Origin: Dyadobacter sp. CY345
GTDB lineage: Bacteria > Bacteroidota > Bacteroidia > Cytophagales > Spirosomataceae
NCBI RefSeq assembly: GCF_021502725.1
Contig: NZ_JAKFFS010000003.1
Location: 372,001-436,000, forward strand
Length of the DNA stretch: 64,000 nt
Direction of reading: 5' to 3'
Positions 54,190-62,996 of the stretch are shown piece after piece; positions within the stretch are counted from its first letter, which is position 1, and each line of letters opens with the position of its first letter. The notes under the pieces are model-generated. The model worked only from the letters and a program-made list of their open reading frames with translations. It made no database searches and was not told where the DNA came from. The position numbers and the translations under genes are program-made.

Positions 54190-54325
54190 ATAGTCCGCTT
54201 CCACTCCATGCGACTTTCGTCATGAACGCCCAGTAGAAGATCAATGCGCATTGAATTATATTTTCACCCAGCTGCTCAAGGGTCTTTAAAAACCGGGGAA
54301 GTAGTGTTTGTTTCCTGGAATTCAT
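54176..54325 (-). pseudogene. Truncated XRE/HipB-like regulator remnant
   Basis: ATG at 54325 opens MNSRKQTLLPRFLKTLEQLGENI, the usual lead-in to an XRE helix-turn-helix. After residue 23 the sequence no longer resembles a regulator (IQCALIFYWAF) and stops at 54176. The helix-turn-helix itself is missing, so this is a broken gene, probably cut when neighbouring material was gained or lost. Its upstream palindrome survives. Confidence 0.5.
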
Positions 54326-54336
54326 TATTTTGTTTT

Positions 54337-54373
54337 TTATTATCAACAAATACATATTTATTGTTGATAATAA
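54337..54373 (-). promoter_or_regulatory. Palindromic site upstream of the XRE remnant
   Basis: TTATTATCAACAA (54337-54349) and TTGTTGATAATAA (54361-54373) are perfect 13-bp arms around 11 bases, ending 11 bases before the remnant's ATG. It looks like an XRE/HipB-type operator that has outlived its gene. Confidence 0.65.
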
Positions 54374-54478
54374 ACAACAGTAAGTGAGGGCCTTTAGTAG
54401 TTGCTTTGACAATTCCCAGTTCCGTCGAAAGCGTGAACAAATTTGATACAAAGCCCTTGTTTGAATAGTATCCGTATT

Positions 54479-57400
54479 TCAGCCGACCTCAGCTCGTTGG
54501 TTGGTTTCTTTGACGATTTCGATAACCTCACGGGCATTTAATGGAAAAACGCCGCCAACGCCGCTGTCGTGAAATTTGGTAAATGGCGCTTCAAAAAGCA
54601 TCATCGGATCAATTCTTCCATTTTGTGTGAGCTGTTTTATTAAGTCATTTACAAATTCAATCTGGATTGAGCTTAAAGGCCCGTTGGATAAAAAGGCTGA
54701 AAATGCCCGCTGGGCTGCATTGCTGTCAAGGCCAAGTATAGAGCGTACGAAAACGCCGAGAGGCTTTTCACCCAACACCCTTTTAAATTCTTCGTGGGTT
54801 TGTACGCCAGACTCTTCAAAAAGCATTCTGTCCAGATCGTCCAATTCGGCAGCCGTGATGGGCTGGTTGGTATGGAGCCGGTGTATGGTCAGATTATTCT
54901 CATTGCTCAGGATAATCTTTTTCAGTTTTGCGTAAAGACTGTCGAAGCTGCCGAAGTTTCCGCTAAAATCATGCGCCATGACCGGAGCTGTAAGCTGATC
55001 AGCAAAATTGGTATAAAAAATAACTTTTCCTGAGCTGGGGTCAATAAGTTTACTAAGATCCCGGATTTCAATTCGTACTTTTTCAAGGGCCGACATCGAT
55101 GTTTGAGCCCAGAATTCCGGCTGAACAATCCTGACCAGGGTTTCTTTTTTACCAGCAATTGTCGGGACAGTTTCAGATTTTCTGAGCAGCTCCGAGGCCA
55201 TCGTTTTGAGCTTTTCGACATAACCTTCCTGTGCACGTTCGTTTCTCAAAATGGCCAGCTGTAACTTCACCATCATCAGGTCAAACCTCTTTATTCTTTC
55301 ATCTGTGTCCTCGTTGCGTACCAATGGCGCAACATGCCCGGCAAGTTCGGTAACCTGACTGGATTTAATGTTGGTCCAGGCGTCCGGATTACAGTAATGT
55401 TCAACGTGTCGTAAATGCAGCCTTACCTCAAAACCGCTCTGATCGAGATCCACGACTTGTTTATTCAACAATGCTCCAATCGATTTTGCAAGTCTGAAAT
55501 CTTCGCTTTCCGGTACAGGATCGCCCTGCGTCTGTAATAGGAAAAGAAGCTCAACCCTTGACATAAACGTGTCTTCACTCAGCGATTTTGAGCGGCTTGG
55601 GATGATACCTTCGGGGTTCTCTGCAAAAAAATCAAAGGTCTGGCAAACATCAAAAACATAGAAATCCTTTTTATGATTGTCGGGACCAAAAATATCTTTG
55701 CACAAACGTGTGCCGCGACCGAGCATCTGCCAGAATTTTGCCGCCGAATAAACCGGCTTGAAAAAAATCAGGTTTAAAATTTCAGGCACGTCAATACCCG
55801 TGTCCAGCATGTCGACCGAGATCGCGATTTGCGGATATTTGTCTTTTATCTTAAAGTCAAGAATCGATTTTTCTGCGTTTTTATCATAGTTGTCTATGAT
55901 TTTCGCAAAATCAGATATGTTTTTATAATGTGGATAAAGTGCGTTAAATCGCTCAAATATAAACTCAGCATGTTTGTGACTGCGGGCGAAAATAATTGTT
56001 TTTCCTATTTTTTCATTCCCCTCCACTTTATAACCAAACTCCATAAAGGTTTGTAAAACCTTATCCACCGTATCCTGATTGAAAAGCCATTGATTGATCG
56101 CTCCGGAATCAATTTCATCCATGATCTGGCCTGTGACGGGATCATAAAATTTACGCTCCCATTCTCTCTTCTCCTCTTCCGACAAATCGTTATACCGGAT
56201 GCCCTGGGTCGGGAATTTCAATTGTAGCGGGACTTTTTTTACAGGTGTCAAAAATTCGTCTGCAACGGCTGTGGTATATTCGTAAGCATCCGTCGGCTCT
56301 CCCTGCTGATGGTTGAAGAGCGCGTAGGTATCCCGGTCTGTTTCGTTTTTCGGCGTCGCAGTTAATCCCAGAAAGAGCGCATCGAAATATTCAAAAACAG
56401 CACCATATTTATCATAGATGGATCGGTGTGCTTCGTCAACGATAATCAGGTCAAAATGCCCGACACCGTAATATTTTTTGCCGTTCCGGTAATCATTGTC
56501 AATTTTGTTGATGATTGTCTGATAGGTTGAAAAAACAATACGTGCGTTTCCCTGATCTTCCTCTTTCGTTAAATCTACACCAGTCAGATTGGGCAGATAT
56601 TCGTTGTAATTTTTCAATGCCTGGGTTATTAACGCATTCCGGTCGGCCAGGAAAAGAATACGCTTCACCCATTGCGTTTTTACGAGCATATCCACTATCG
56701 CGGCAGAAACCCTGGTTTTGCCCGTTCCGGTAGCCATCACCAGTAATGCCCTGCGCTGATGGTCGTTTTCAAAACGCTCCGCCACACTCCGTATCGCCCG
56801 TTCCTGATAATACCGGTTGGCAATAGACTGATTTATATTTTGGGTACCCAATGCCTGACGTTGATGCCTCCGGATCATAAGCCGCATGAGCTCATCTATA
56901 TTCAGAAACCCCTGTACTTTTCTTGGCGGATATTGAAAATCGTCCCAGAGGTACGTGTCAAACCCATTGGTGTAGTAAATAACCGGTCGCTGTCCGTAGG
57001 TTTTTTCCAGGGCATCGGCATAGTGTTTAGCCTGATTCCGGCCACGTTCCACTCCTGCGGTCGTTCTTTTCGCTTCTATAACGGCCAAGGGTTTTTTGTC
57101 TTCGCCCCAAAGCACATAATCCACTTTTAGATTTTTGATTTCGCCGGTTTGTTCTTCTGTGGCATTTACAGCAAATTCCTGAACATCGGCACCTTCAATA
57201 TCCCAGCCTGCCTGGCGAAGCAGAACATCGATATACAACTTTCTTGTTTCTTTTTCTGATAAAACCTGAGGTGCCGAAACGATACCATTTTGCTGGCTCA
57301 ACTGTTCATAATACGCCAGTTGGGCTTTCACTTTTTCGAGTTCTTCTTCTTTCTCGCTAAGTGCTGCATTCTTTCGTTCCAGCTCAATGTTATGGAGCGC

Positions 57401-57886
57401 AGCATCTTTCAGGATTCTTTCAAGTGCTTTTTTTGAAAGCGAATTCCCATCTGCCGGTATCAGGGTTTCATCAAAAGGGACGTAACTGTAAGGATTTTTG
57501 GAGAAAGTTCTGACAACGCCCGAACAAAACCGGAACAAATATTTAATGCTGGCCAGTGCTTCCTGGCTTCCAATTCTGACACTTTTATGCGCCGCGTTGT
57601 TTCCTGTATTTTTTAAAATAATCAGCTCCCGTCCATATTCCATTCCCCACGAAGCCTGAAAACCCGGTTCCCGAAGCAGGTCGTTCAGATTGAACTGCTC
57701 TTTGGCCGGCAGCCGGAGTGAGCTGTCGTTGTCATAAAGCCACGACAGCATTTCTTCCAAAGCCTTTCTACAAAGAAAAGCGGAAACCGTTGGTTCGGTC
57801 ACCGCATAACTTTCTGCTTTTCTGGCCGTTTCGTATATACCGGCCCATTCATTCGTAAGAAAGAAGAAATTTGAGTTGAGCATCAA
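54479..57886 (-). CDS. hsdR: Type I restriction enzyme, R (HsdR) subunit
   Basis: The 1135-residue motor and nuclease subunit has an N-terminal DUF4145-like helical region (to about 130) and a coiled segment (about 165-200). The PD-(D/E)xK nuclease reads KVDYVLWGEDKKPLAVIEAKRT (about 245-265). The SF2 helicase has Walker A ATGTGKTRVSAA, DEAH box LIIVDEAHRS, GLTATP, and motif VI QMLGRGTRL. It is last in the operon, 8 bases after hsdM. It looks intact. Confidence 0.94.
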   Translation of the reverse strand: MMLNSNFFFLTNEWAGIYETARKAESYAVTEPTVSAFLCRKALEEMLSWLYDNDSSLRLPAKEQFNLNDLLREPGFQASWGMEYGRELIILKNTGNNAAHKSVRIGSQEALASIKYLFRFCSGVVRTFSKNPYSYVPFDETLIPADGNSLSKKALERILKDAALHNIELERKNAALSEKEEELEKVKAQLAYYEQLSQQNGIVSAPQVLSEKETRKLYIDVLLRQAGWDIEGADVQEFAVNATEEQTGEIKNLKVDYVLWGEDKKPLAVIEAKRTTAGVERGRNQAKHYADALEKTYGQRPVIYYTNGFDTYLWDDFQYPPRKVQGFLNIDELMRLMIRRHQRQALGTQNINQSIANRYYQERAIRSVAERFENDHQRRALLVMATGTGKTRVSAAIVDMLVKTQWVKRILFLADRNALITQALKNYNEYLPNLTGVDLTKEEDQGNARIVFSTYQTIINKIDNDYRNGKKYYGVGHFDLIIVDEAHRSIYDKYGAVFEYFDALFLGLTATPKNETDRDTYALFNHQQGEPTDAYEYTTAVADEFLTPVKKVPLQLKFPTQGIRYNDLSEEEKREWERKFYDPVTGQIMDEIDSGAINQWLFNQDTVDKVLQTFMEFGYKVEGNEKIGKTIIFARSHKHAEFIFERFNALYPHYKNISDFAKIIDNYDKNAEKSILDFKIKDKYPQIAISVDMLDTGIDVPEILNLIFFKPVYSAAKFWQMLGRGTRLCKDIFGPDNHKKDFYVFDVCQTFDFFAENPEGIIPSRSKSLSEDTFMSRVELLFLLQTQGDPVPESEDFRLAKSIGALLNKQVVDLDQSGFEVRLHLRHVEHYCNPDAWTNIKSSQVTELAGHVAPLVRNEDTDERIKRFDLMMVKLQLAILRNERAQEGYVEKLKTMASELLRKSETVPTIAGKKETLVRIVQPEFWAQTSMSALEKVRIEIRDLSKLIDPSSGKVIFYTNFADQLTAPVMAHDFSGNFGSFDSLYAKLKKIILSNENNLTIHRLHTNQPITAAELDDLDRMLFEESGVQTHEEFKRVLGEKPLGVFVRSILGLDSNAAQRAFSAFLSNGPLSSIQIEFVNDLIKQLTQNGRIDPMMLFEAPFTKFHDSGVGGVFPLNAREVIEIVKETNQRAEVG

Positions 57887-57894
57887 TCGTCTGT

Positions 57895-59364
57895 CTAAAT
57901 TTCAACGGAGAGTAATTTTTCTAATTCTGCCAAATTTTGCCGGCGCGCCTCGTCCAGTTCTTTTATTCTTGAAATGATCACATCCGGTTTGTCGTAAAAC
58001 TTTTCTTCGTGAACTACCTCCTTATACCGGTTGATGCTAAGATCGTAATTATTTGCTATGATTTCACCAATGGGTACAAAAAATGATCTGTCCGTCCGTT
58101 TCCTTTCGGTTTCGTTTGAAAGGTTGCGGAAACGGGCGACGATATCGTCAATGTCACTGACTGATATTTCCTGGCGTTTGTCGTCCAGACTGTATCCGTC
58201 TGCCTGCATATCATAAAACCACACGTTATCCGTTCCGCCCGAATCCGTTCTTGTGAAAATCAGAATGGCCGTGCTCACTCCTGCATAAGGTTTGAACACA
58301 CCCGAAGGCATCGAAATCACAGCCTTCAACTGGTGGCGGTCGCTGATTTCTTTACGGATCTGGATATGCGCTTTGGAAGAACCGAACAAAACACCGTCTG
58401 GTACGATCACGGCGGCGCGGCCACCGATTTTCAGGCCTCGCAGCATCAGTCCCAGAAAAAGCAATTCTGTTTTTTTTGAATTTACCTTTCCAAGAATATT
58501 TTTTTCAACAGACTCATGGTCCAGGCTTCCCTTAAATGGCGGGTTGGCCAACACCAGCGTCGCCACATCGGTGAAACTTCCGTTCGCTTCCGATAACGCA
58601 TCCACATCGATCAGGTTTGGGTTTTCGATACCGTGCATCATCATGTTCATCGCGCCGATCCGGATCATGGTGGCGTCAAACTCGGTGCCCATAAACATTT
58701 TTTCGTTGAAATGTTTTCTGAAATCCGGGTCTGCGAAACGGTCCTCGTATTTGTGCTGGACATATTCTGCGGATGCAACCAGGAAACCGCAAGTACCGGC
58801 CGACGGATCACAGATCACATCCTGCGGCAAGGGTTCCATCATATCCACCATCATTTTGATGATATGGCGCGGCGTGCGGAACTGTCCGTTGGTACCCGCC
58901 GAAGCGATTTTCGATAAAAGATATTCGTAAATATCACCCTTGGTATCCCGGTCCGTCATTTTTACATCGCTGAGCAGGTCGATCACCTGCGCCAGAACGC
59001 GCGCGGTCGGGATCATGAAGGTGGCGCCTTTCATAAAACGGCTGAAATCATTGGCCGTCCCCATTGTTTTAATAAAATCAAAAACGCCTGCTTCTTTCCG
59101 GAAATGCGAGAAAAGATCTTCCGGCTCCCGGTCTTTAAAACGGCTCCAACGCAGTTCTGACTGCGCTTCGGTGTAGATAGGAGACTCGATTTCCTGATGC
59201 AGTAAATTGGCTTTGGATTCTTTCGCGGTCTGGATTTCGTCCAGCCTTTTGATGAACAGCAGATACGTGATCTGTTCAATCACGGTAAGCGGATTGGAAA
59301 CGCCGCCTGTCCAGAAGGCATTCCATATTTTATCTATTTGGGTGCGTTTTTCGCCTGTAAGCAT
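57895..59364 (-). CDS. hsdM: Type I restriction-modification DNA methyltransferase (HsdM)
   Basis: The 489-residue N6-adenine methylase carries motif I DPSAGTCGFLVASAEY (about residues 183-198) and motif IV NPPF in LVLANPPFKGS. The N-terminal HsdM_N helical domain begins IDKIWNAFWTGGVSNPLTVIEQ. It methylates the site chosen by HsdS and protects host DNA. It lies 23 bases downstream of the PIN toxin gene, which itself sits between hsdS and hsdM. Confidence 0.95.
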   Translation of the reverse strand: MLTGEKRTQIDKIWNAFWTGGVSNPLTVIEQITYLLFIKRLDEIQTAKESKANLLHQEIESPIYTEAQSELRWSRFKDREPEDLFSHFRKEAGVFDFIKTMGTANDFSRFMKGATFMIPTARVLAQVIDLLSDVKMTDRDTKGDIYEYLLSKIASAGTNGQFRTPRHIIKMMVDMMEPLPQDVICDPSAGTCGFLVASAEYVQHKYEDRFADPDFRKHFNEKMFMGTEFDATMIRIGAMNMMMHGIENPNLIDVDALSEANGSFTDVATLVLANPPFKGSLDHESVEKNILGKVNSKKTELLFLGLMLRGLKIGGRAAVIVPDGVLFGSSKAHIQIRKEISDRHQLKAVISMPSGVFKPYAGVSTAILIFTRTDSGGTDNVWFYDMQADGYSLDDKRQEISVSDIDDIVARFRNLSNETERKRTDRSFFVPIGEIIANNYDLSINRYKEVVHEEKFYDKPDVIISRIKELDEARRQNLAELEKLLSVEI

Positions 59365-59387
59365 TGTGTTTTTTAAAAGTTATGGCA

Positions 59388-59783
59388 TTACCAGATGACA
59401 TTTACCAATGACCGGTAGTTTTGAAATTTTTGGTCAATGCTGATAATACCGGCATTTTCGGCAACGGCAGTAGCGATAATCAGGCGATCAAATGGGTCGC
59501 GATGATCGCTTATCAATGGGACATTCTGATATTCGAGCAAATGTGAATTACTTATGGGGAGCACTTTAATGTAAGCGTCGGCTATATCCTGAAAAATCAG
59601 ATTTAAGGGTTTTTGTAAGGAGAGTTTGCCTAATTTTAACTTGGTGGATATTTCAAAGAAGCTAATTGCACTGACATAAATCTGATTGACTGGATTTTCG
59701 ATAAGTTCTCTTGCATTTGCCGATAACTGCAAATCGCCGTCAATAAACCATAACACAGCATGCGTATCCAACAATAACTTCAT
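59388..59783 (-). CDS. PIN-domain toxin (VapC-like)
   Basis: The 131-residue PIN ribonuclease has the acidic active-site set: LLLDTHAVLWF (Asp6), SAISFFEIS (Glu), SDHRDPFDRLIIATA (Asp), and ISIDQKF (Asp). The HRDPFDRLI motif is typical of the VapC group that cuts tRNA or rRNA. The start overlaps the antitoxin stop by one base. It is placed inside the hsd operon. Confidence 0.9.
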   Translation of the reverse strand: MKLLLDTHAVLWFIDGDLQLSANARELIENPVNQIYVSAISFFEISTKLKLGKLSLQKPLNLIFQDIADAYIKVLPISNSHLLEYQNVPLISDHRDPFDRLIIATAVAENAGIISIDQKFQNYRSLVNVIW

Positions 59784-59998
59784 TACATATAATCCTTTAA
59801 GTCGTCCAAAGGAGCATTAAAATCCTCGCTTAATTGAATCGTGCCTTTTGCTATACCGAATGGGCGTTTTTGTAAAGTTTTTTCAATTTCGTTCACTTCC
59901 TCAAATATCACCATCACCTTCGTTTTGGTGCTTGTTTTTGGCTTGCGTTCCAGCACGATCTGACCGTTTTCGTAAACTCCTTCTATCACAGTAAGCAT
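59783..59998 (-). CDS. Antitoxin of the PIN module
   Basis: The 71-residue protein begins MLTVIEGVYENGQIVLERKP, a small beta-barrel opening seen in DUF104/DUF2281-like antitoxins. An acidic toxin-binding tail follows (FNAPLDDLKDYM). It precedes and overlaps the toxin gene by one base. It starts 32 bases after the hsdS stop, so it has little room for its own promoter. Confidence 0.78.
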   Translation of the reverse strand: MLTVIEGVYENGQIVLERKPKTSTKTKVMVIFEEVNEIEKTLQKRPFGIAKGTIQLSEDFNAPLDDLKDYM

Positions 59999-60029
59999 AG
60001 CTATGAGCGTTTTGTTCTTTCAAATATAC

Positions 60030-61178
60030 TCAATTATCCCCAAAATAACTGGCCAAAAGACCCTGGAATAAGGCTTCGCTTTCAGCTAAAGATGATTTTG
60101 CTTGTTGTTTTTGGGATTCGATATGTTGAACAATTTTTGCATATTCTATTTGCCGGGCAATGTTAGCTAGAAAGATGTCTATATCTTGAAGCTCCTGGGC
60201 ATTTATGTTAGCCATTCCAACAATACTTTTACACATATTTCTAAGCGTTGCTTTGCCATACCTAGAATTTAAGTACCCCCAGATATACTCTGGAACTGCC
60301 TTTTCATTAGTTCGCACTCTGATCAAATAACCAGCAATGGCAACAGGTTCGTCAAAATTGTAAACTGCCGTTTTTCCGACGAGTTCCTTGCTATTCGTTC
60401 TGTTGAATACAATATCTCCACGACGAATTACGTATTTGGGGATTTCCGAGTTTTCTAAATTAATGTATTTGATTGATGAGAAATCCCAAAAACCATTGTA
60501 AGTTAAATTATTCATTCTCATGTACTTGAACTTACCTGATTCTTCGGCTGGCTTACTTGTCCCATACTTAGCTTCTGTAATTAAATCTCTGATCTTAACT
60601 ACCTCCCAACCCTTCGGATTCTCCACCGGATCACCAAACATTTCAATAAACGTACTTTGCAGCAACGCGTCATAGTAAGCCAAAAGCTGGCGGTTCTGCT
60701 GGCGCAGTGCATCGGCTTTGTCTAAAATGGAGGCGATGTGTTTTTGGGTTTGGAGGTCGGGGAGGGGGATTAGGATCTCATTTATCGACTTAACCGATAA
60801 GTGTTTAACCGTAACAAAAGAAGTTGAATTCTCTATCGACTTCAATTTATTTGGAAGACAATAAAGCATATATCTTTCATCGAAATTAAATTTGTCTTTC
60901 GATTTTAGCCAGCAAACTCGCTGATTGACAAGAGCTTTACCGCCTTTCCATTCTGCGATTCTAAATTCACCATCCATCGACACTAAGATATCCCCATTGT
61001 CAATTACAAACTCATCCCTGTAAGTTGAGCTAAAATAAGTTTCAGTCGTATTCTTCCCAACATCTCGAATCCTTACCAGTGGCATTCCTAACTTATCCGT
61101 ATTAAATGATTGGGAATCAAATGCAAATCCAGAAACAATATTAACATAATCACCTAACCTAACTTTCTTCCAACTCAT
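60030..61178 (-). CDS. hsdS: Type I restriction enzyme specificity subunit (HsdS)
   Basis: The 382-residue protein has two target recognition domains, each ended by a long helix. TRD1 is about 1-140 (KVRLGDYVNIVSGFAFDS), with helix 1 at PLPDLQTQKHIASILDKADAL. TRD2 is about 190-340 (GWEVVKIRDLITEAKYGT), with the second helix at ARQIEYAKIVQHIESQKQQA. It sets the DNA sequence recognised by the complex. It is first in the operon hsdS-antitoxin-toxin-hsdM-hsdR, an order different from the usual hsdMSR or hsdRMS. Confidence 0.93.
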   Translation of the reverse strand: MSWKKVRLGDYVNIVSGFAFDSQSFNTDKLGMPLVRIRDVGKNTTETYFSSTYRDEFVIDNGDILVSMDGEFRIAEWKGGKALVNQRVCWLKSKDKFNFDERYMLYCLPNKLKSIENSTSFVTVKHLSVKSINEILIPLPDLQTQKHIASILDKADALRQQNRQLLAYYDALLQSTFIEMFGDPVENPKGWEVVKIRDLITEAKYGTSKPAEESGKFKYMRMNNLTYNGFWDFSSIKYINLENSEIPKYVIRRGDIVFNRTNSKELVGKTAVYNFDEPVAIAGYLIRVRTNEKAVPEYIWGYLNSRYGKATLRNMCKSIVGMANINAQELQDIDIFLANIARQIEYAKIVQHIESQKQQAKSSLAESEALFQGLLASYFGDN

Positions 61179-61202
61179 AAATAATTGATCAAATAATTTT
61201 CC

Positions 61203-61230
61203 AAGCTCTTTTATTTATTTGAAAGAGCTT
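61203..61230 (-). other. Hairpin in the hsdS leader
   Basis: AAGCTCTTT (61203-61211) and AAAGAGCTT (61222-61230) form a perfect 9-bp stem, 24 bases before the hsdS ATG. No T run follows on the minus strand. It may also end KAP transcripts inefficiently. Confidence 0.45.
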
Positions 61231-61239
61231 AAACTTGTG

Positions 61240-61247
61240 CAAATGTA
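61240..61247 (-). promoter_or_regulatory. -7 box of the hsdS operon
   Basis: TACATTTG on the minus strand (61247-61240) fits TAnnTTTG; no convincing -33 element is seen. It implies a leader of about 55 bases. Confidence 0.5.
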
Positions 61248-61276
61248 GGGTTTTCGGTTTTGGGTTATTGATATGT

Positions 61277-62686
61277 TTAAGCTATTACTGGTTCGATGAG
61301 GTCAATTTTTTTCAATAAGTGGTCGATAGGTGTTCGACTCATTCGGGTGTTCATCACTGATTTTAAAATTGAAGCATAAAGCTGATTATTTTCAGATTTA
61401 TCAAATTTTGAAGGTATTAATGGTTTCTCATCAATACCAGCTTTTCCTGTCATTAGCGTTTCCTTACCCGAATATGGTTTTTGAGAACTGCTAAATGTTA
61501 CCAGTAAATCTGCCTGTAAATACATGAAATCATGTGCCTCATCTTCATTCAAACCGACAGGTATGACTTGATAGAACTCGTCAGTAAGTTGCTGAAATGA
61601 TAACTGTTTCGATTGAATTTGTCTGTAAAAATCTTTGTGTAACGAATTGATATAAGTCAGAAAAAAAAATAAATTGGGCAAAAGGTAGCTGTTTGGTTTA
61701 AACATTTTGAGAGCTAGGCGGGAGTGAGCAAATATTTTTTCCTGTTGCCTTAGCGTAATTTTCTTCTTGTCAAACAGGGAACTGGCTATTGAAATGAACG
61801 CTTCCGAATCGCGTGAGGTATCTCCATAAGATTGCCTTTCCTCAGTGTCAAAAAAATCAGCAAACGAAAAATATTTAAATAAATAGTTGCAAAATTGCTT
61901 CGTATCCGGCTGAGGTATCGAATATTCAATATCTATAAACCTTCTTAAATACTCATCGGCATTGAGTTGTTCACTACCGTAAATCCCCCGAATGGCATGC
62001 CCGAGTTGAATTTTATCAATAGCCAAAACAAATACAATTCCTGGAACCGCAAAGAAATGTTTCATTTGCTCCAAAACTTCAACTGCATAACTTGGACGGC
62101 AACGGTCTAATTCATCTATGAAAAAGACAACTGGCTTTTTGCTTTCCGTATCTTGCAAATATTCCTCTAACTGTTTCCTGAATTCTTCCAGACTACGTTT
62201 CCTTGTAGCATAGCTTTCCACTTCTTTTTCAAGAATTTCAGTTGTGGCTTTTGTTGCACCTTCAATTCCATCTAAAAGTATTTTATTGTCTACATAACGA
62301 TCAAGCATTGCTTTTGCGAAGGCCGGAAGAACATTTTTTGTCAGTACAGCTCCCTTTTTCAGTAGTGACTTAAACTTAGTTTTATCGTGATCTCCCGTTA
62401 AAGTTTTTAATTCTGCAAGGATCGCAACAAGAGGATTACTTTCGAAATCATTTTCCCAAGCATTGAAATACAAGGTTTCAAAACCATTTTTTGCCAGATG
62501 TTTCTGCCACATTTTAACAAAGGTGGTTTTCCCTGTTCCCCATTCGTTATTGATTGCGAGTACAAATCCATCTGCATAATTGTTGACAATACTGGTCAAA
62601 ACGTGAGCGTATTTTTCTCTGTCCAATTTGCAATTAGCAAACGGAGCCTCTTGATTAATTATTAAATCGTTGTGTTTGATTTGCAT
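61277..62686 (-). CDS. KAP family P-loop NTPase
   Basis: The 469-residue STAND-like NTPase has Walker A NNEWGTGKTTF (about residues 46-56), Walker B VVFFIDELDRCRPSYA (about 165-182) and the following EVLEQMKHFF typical of KAP proteins. No TM insertion is obvious, so it is probably soluble. KAP NTPases occur in defence islands, but their targets are mostly unknown. The gene precedes the type I RM operon by 98 bases on the same strand, and a hairpin repeat array lies 40 bases upstream of its ATG. Confidence 0.88.
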   Translation of the reverse strand: MQIKHNDLIINQEAPFANCKLDREKYAHVLTSIVNNYADGFVLAINNEWGTGKTTFVKMWQKHLAKNGFETLYFNAWENDFESNPLVAILAELKTLTGDHDKTKFKSLLKKGAVLTKNVLPAFAKAMLDRYVDNKILLDGIEGATKATTEILEKEVESYATRKRSLEEFRKQLEEYLQDTESKKPVVFFIDELDRCRPSYAVEVLEQMKHFFAVPGIVFVLAIDKIQLGHAIRGIYGSEQLNADEYLRRFIDIEYSIPQPDTKQFCNYLFKYFSFADFFDTEERQSYGDTSRDSEAFISIASSLFDKKKITLRQQEKIFAHSRLALKMFKPNSYLLPNLFFFLTYINSLHKDFYRQIQSKQLSFQQLTDEFYQVIPVGLNEDEAHDFMYLQADLLVTFSSSQKPYSGKETLMTGKAGIDEKPLIPSKFDKSENNQLYASILKSVMNTRMSRTPIDHLLKKIDLIEPVIA

Positions 62687-62725
62687 TGGTTCTGTTTAAA
62701 GATATGAAGATTCGGTAAAGTTGAG

Positions 62726-62862
62726 TTTTAGTTTAGATTTATAGGCAAAATCTAAACTAAAAAAATCCTTAGTTTAGATTTAGGGGTAAAATCTAAACTA
62801 AGAAATCACTTAGTTTAGATTTGGGGCCAAAAACTAAACTAAGGAAAAGTTAAGTTTAGTTT
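62726..62862 (-). repeat. Tandem array of palindromic hairpin repeats upstream of the KAP gene
   Basis: Three units with a period of about 41-42 bases share TTAGTTTAGATTT and its complement. Unit 1 has 15-bp perfect arms (62726-62740 and 62748-62762, loop ATAGGCA). Unit 2 has 14-bp perfect arms (62768-62781 and 62789-62802, loop AGGGGTA). Unit 3 has 14-bp arms with one mismatch (62809-62822 and 62830-62843, loop GGGGCCA). A half unit follows (62850-62862). Stems are kept while the 7-base loops vary. Confidence 0.85.
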
Positions 62863-62996
62863 TTTGATGCTTCATCAATATTTAGGACAATTCCGGAACC
62901 GGAGTGTCTTGGGAGAAAAATTTTGGAATGGTAAAGGCGGCTGTAATGCTGTATCAGATTGGTCTGTTTGCCTGGAAAGTGATGCCGCGTCAGACT

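Noticed and set aside
54176..54451. 91-codon minus-strand ORF as an intact gene
   Set aside because: The first 42 codons cover the palindromic site and look non-coding, and the remainder matches a regulator only up to the predicted break.
62726..62862. Possible CRISPR array
   Set aside because: The repeats are palindromic stems of about 35 bases with only 6-7 bases between units and no unique spacers; no cas genes are nearby.
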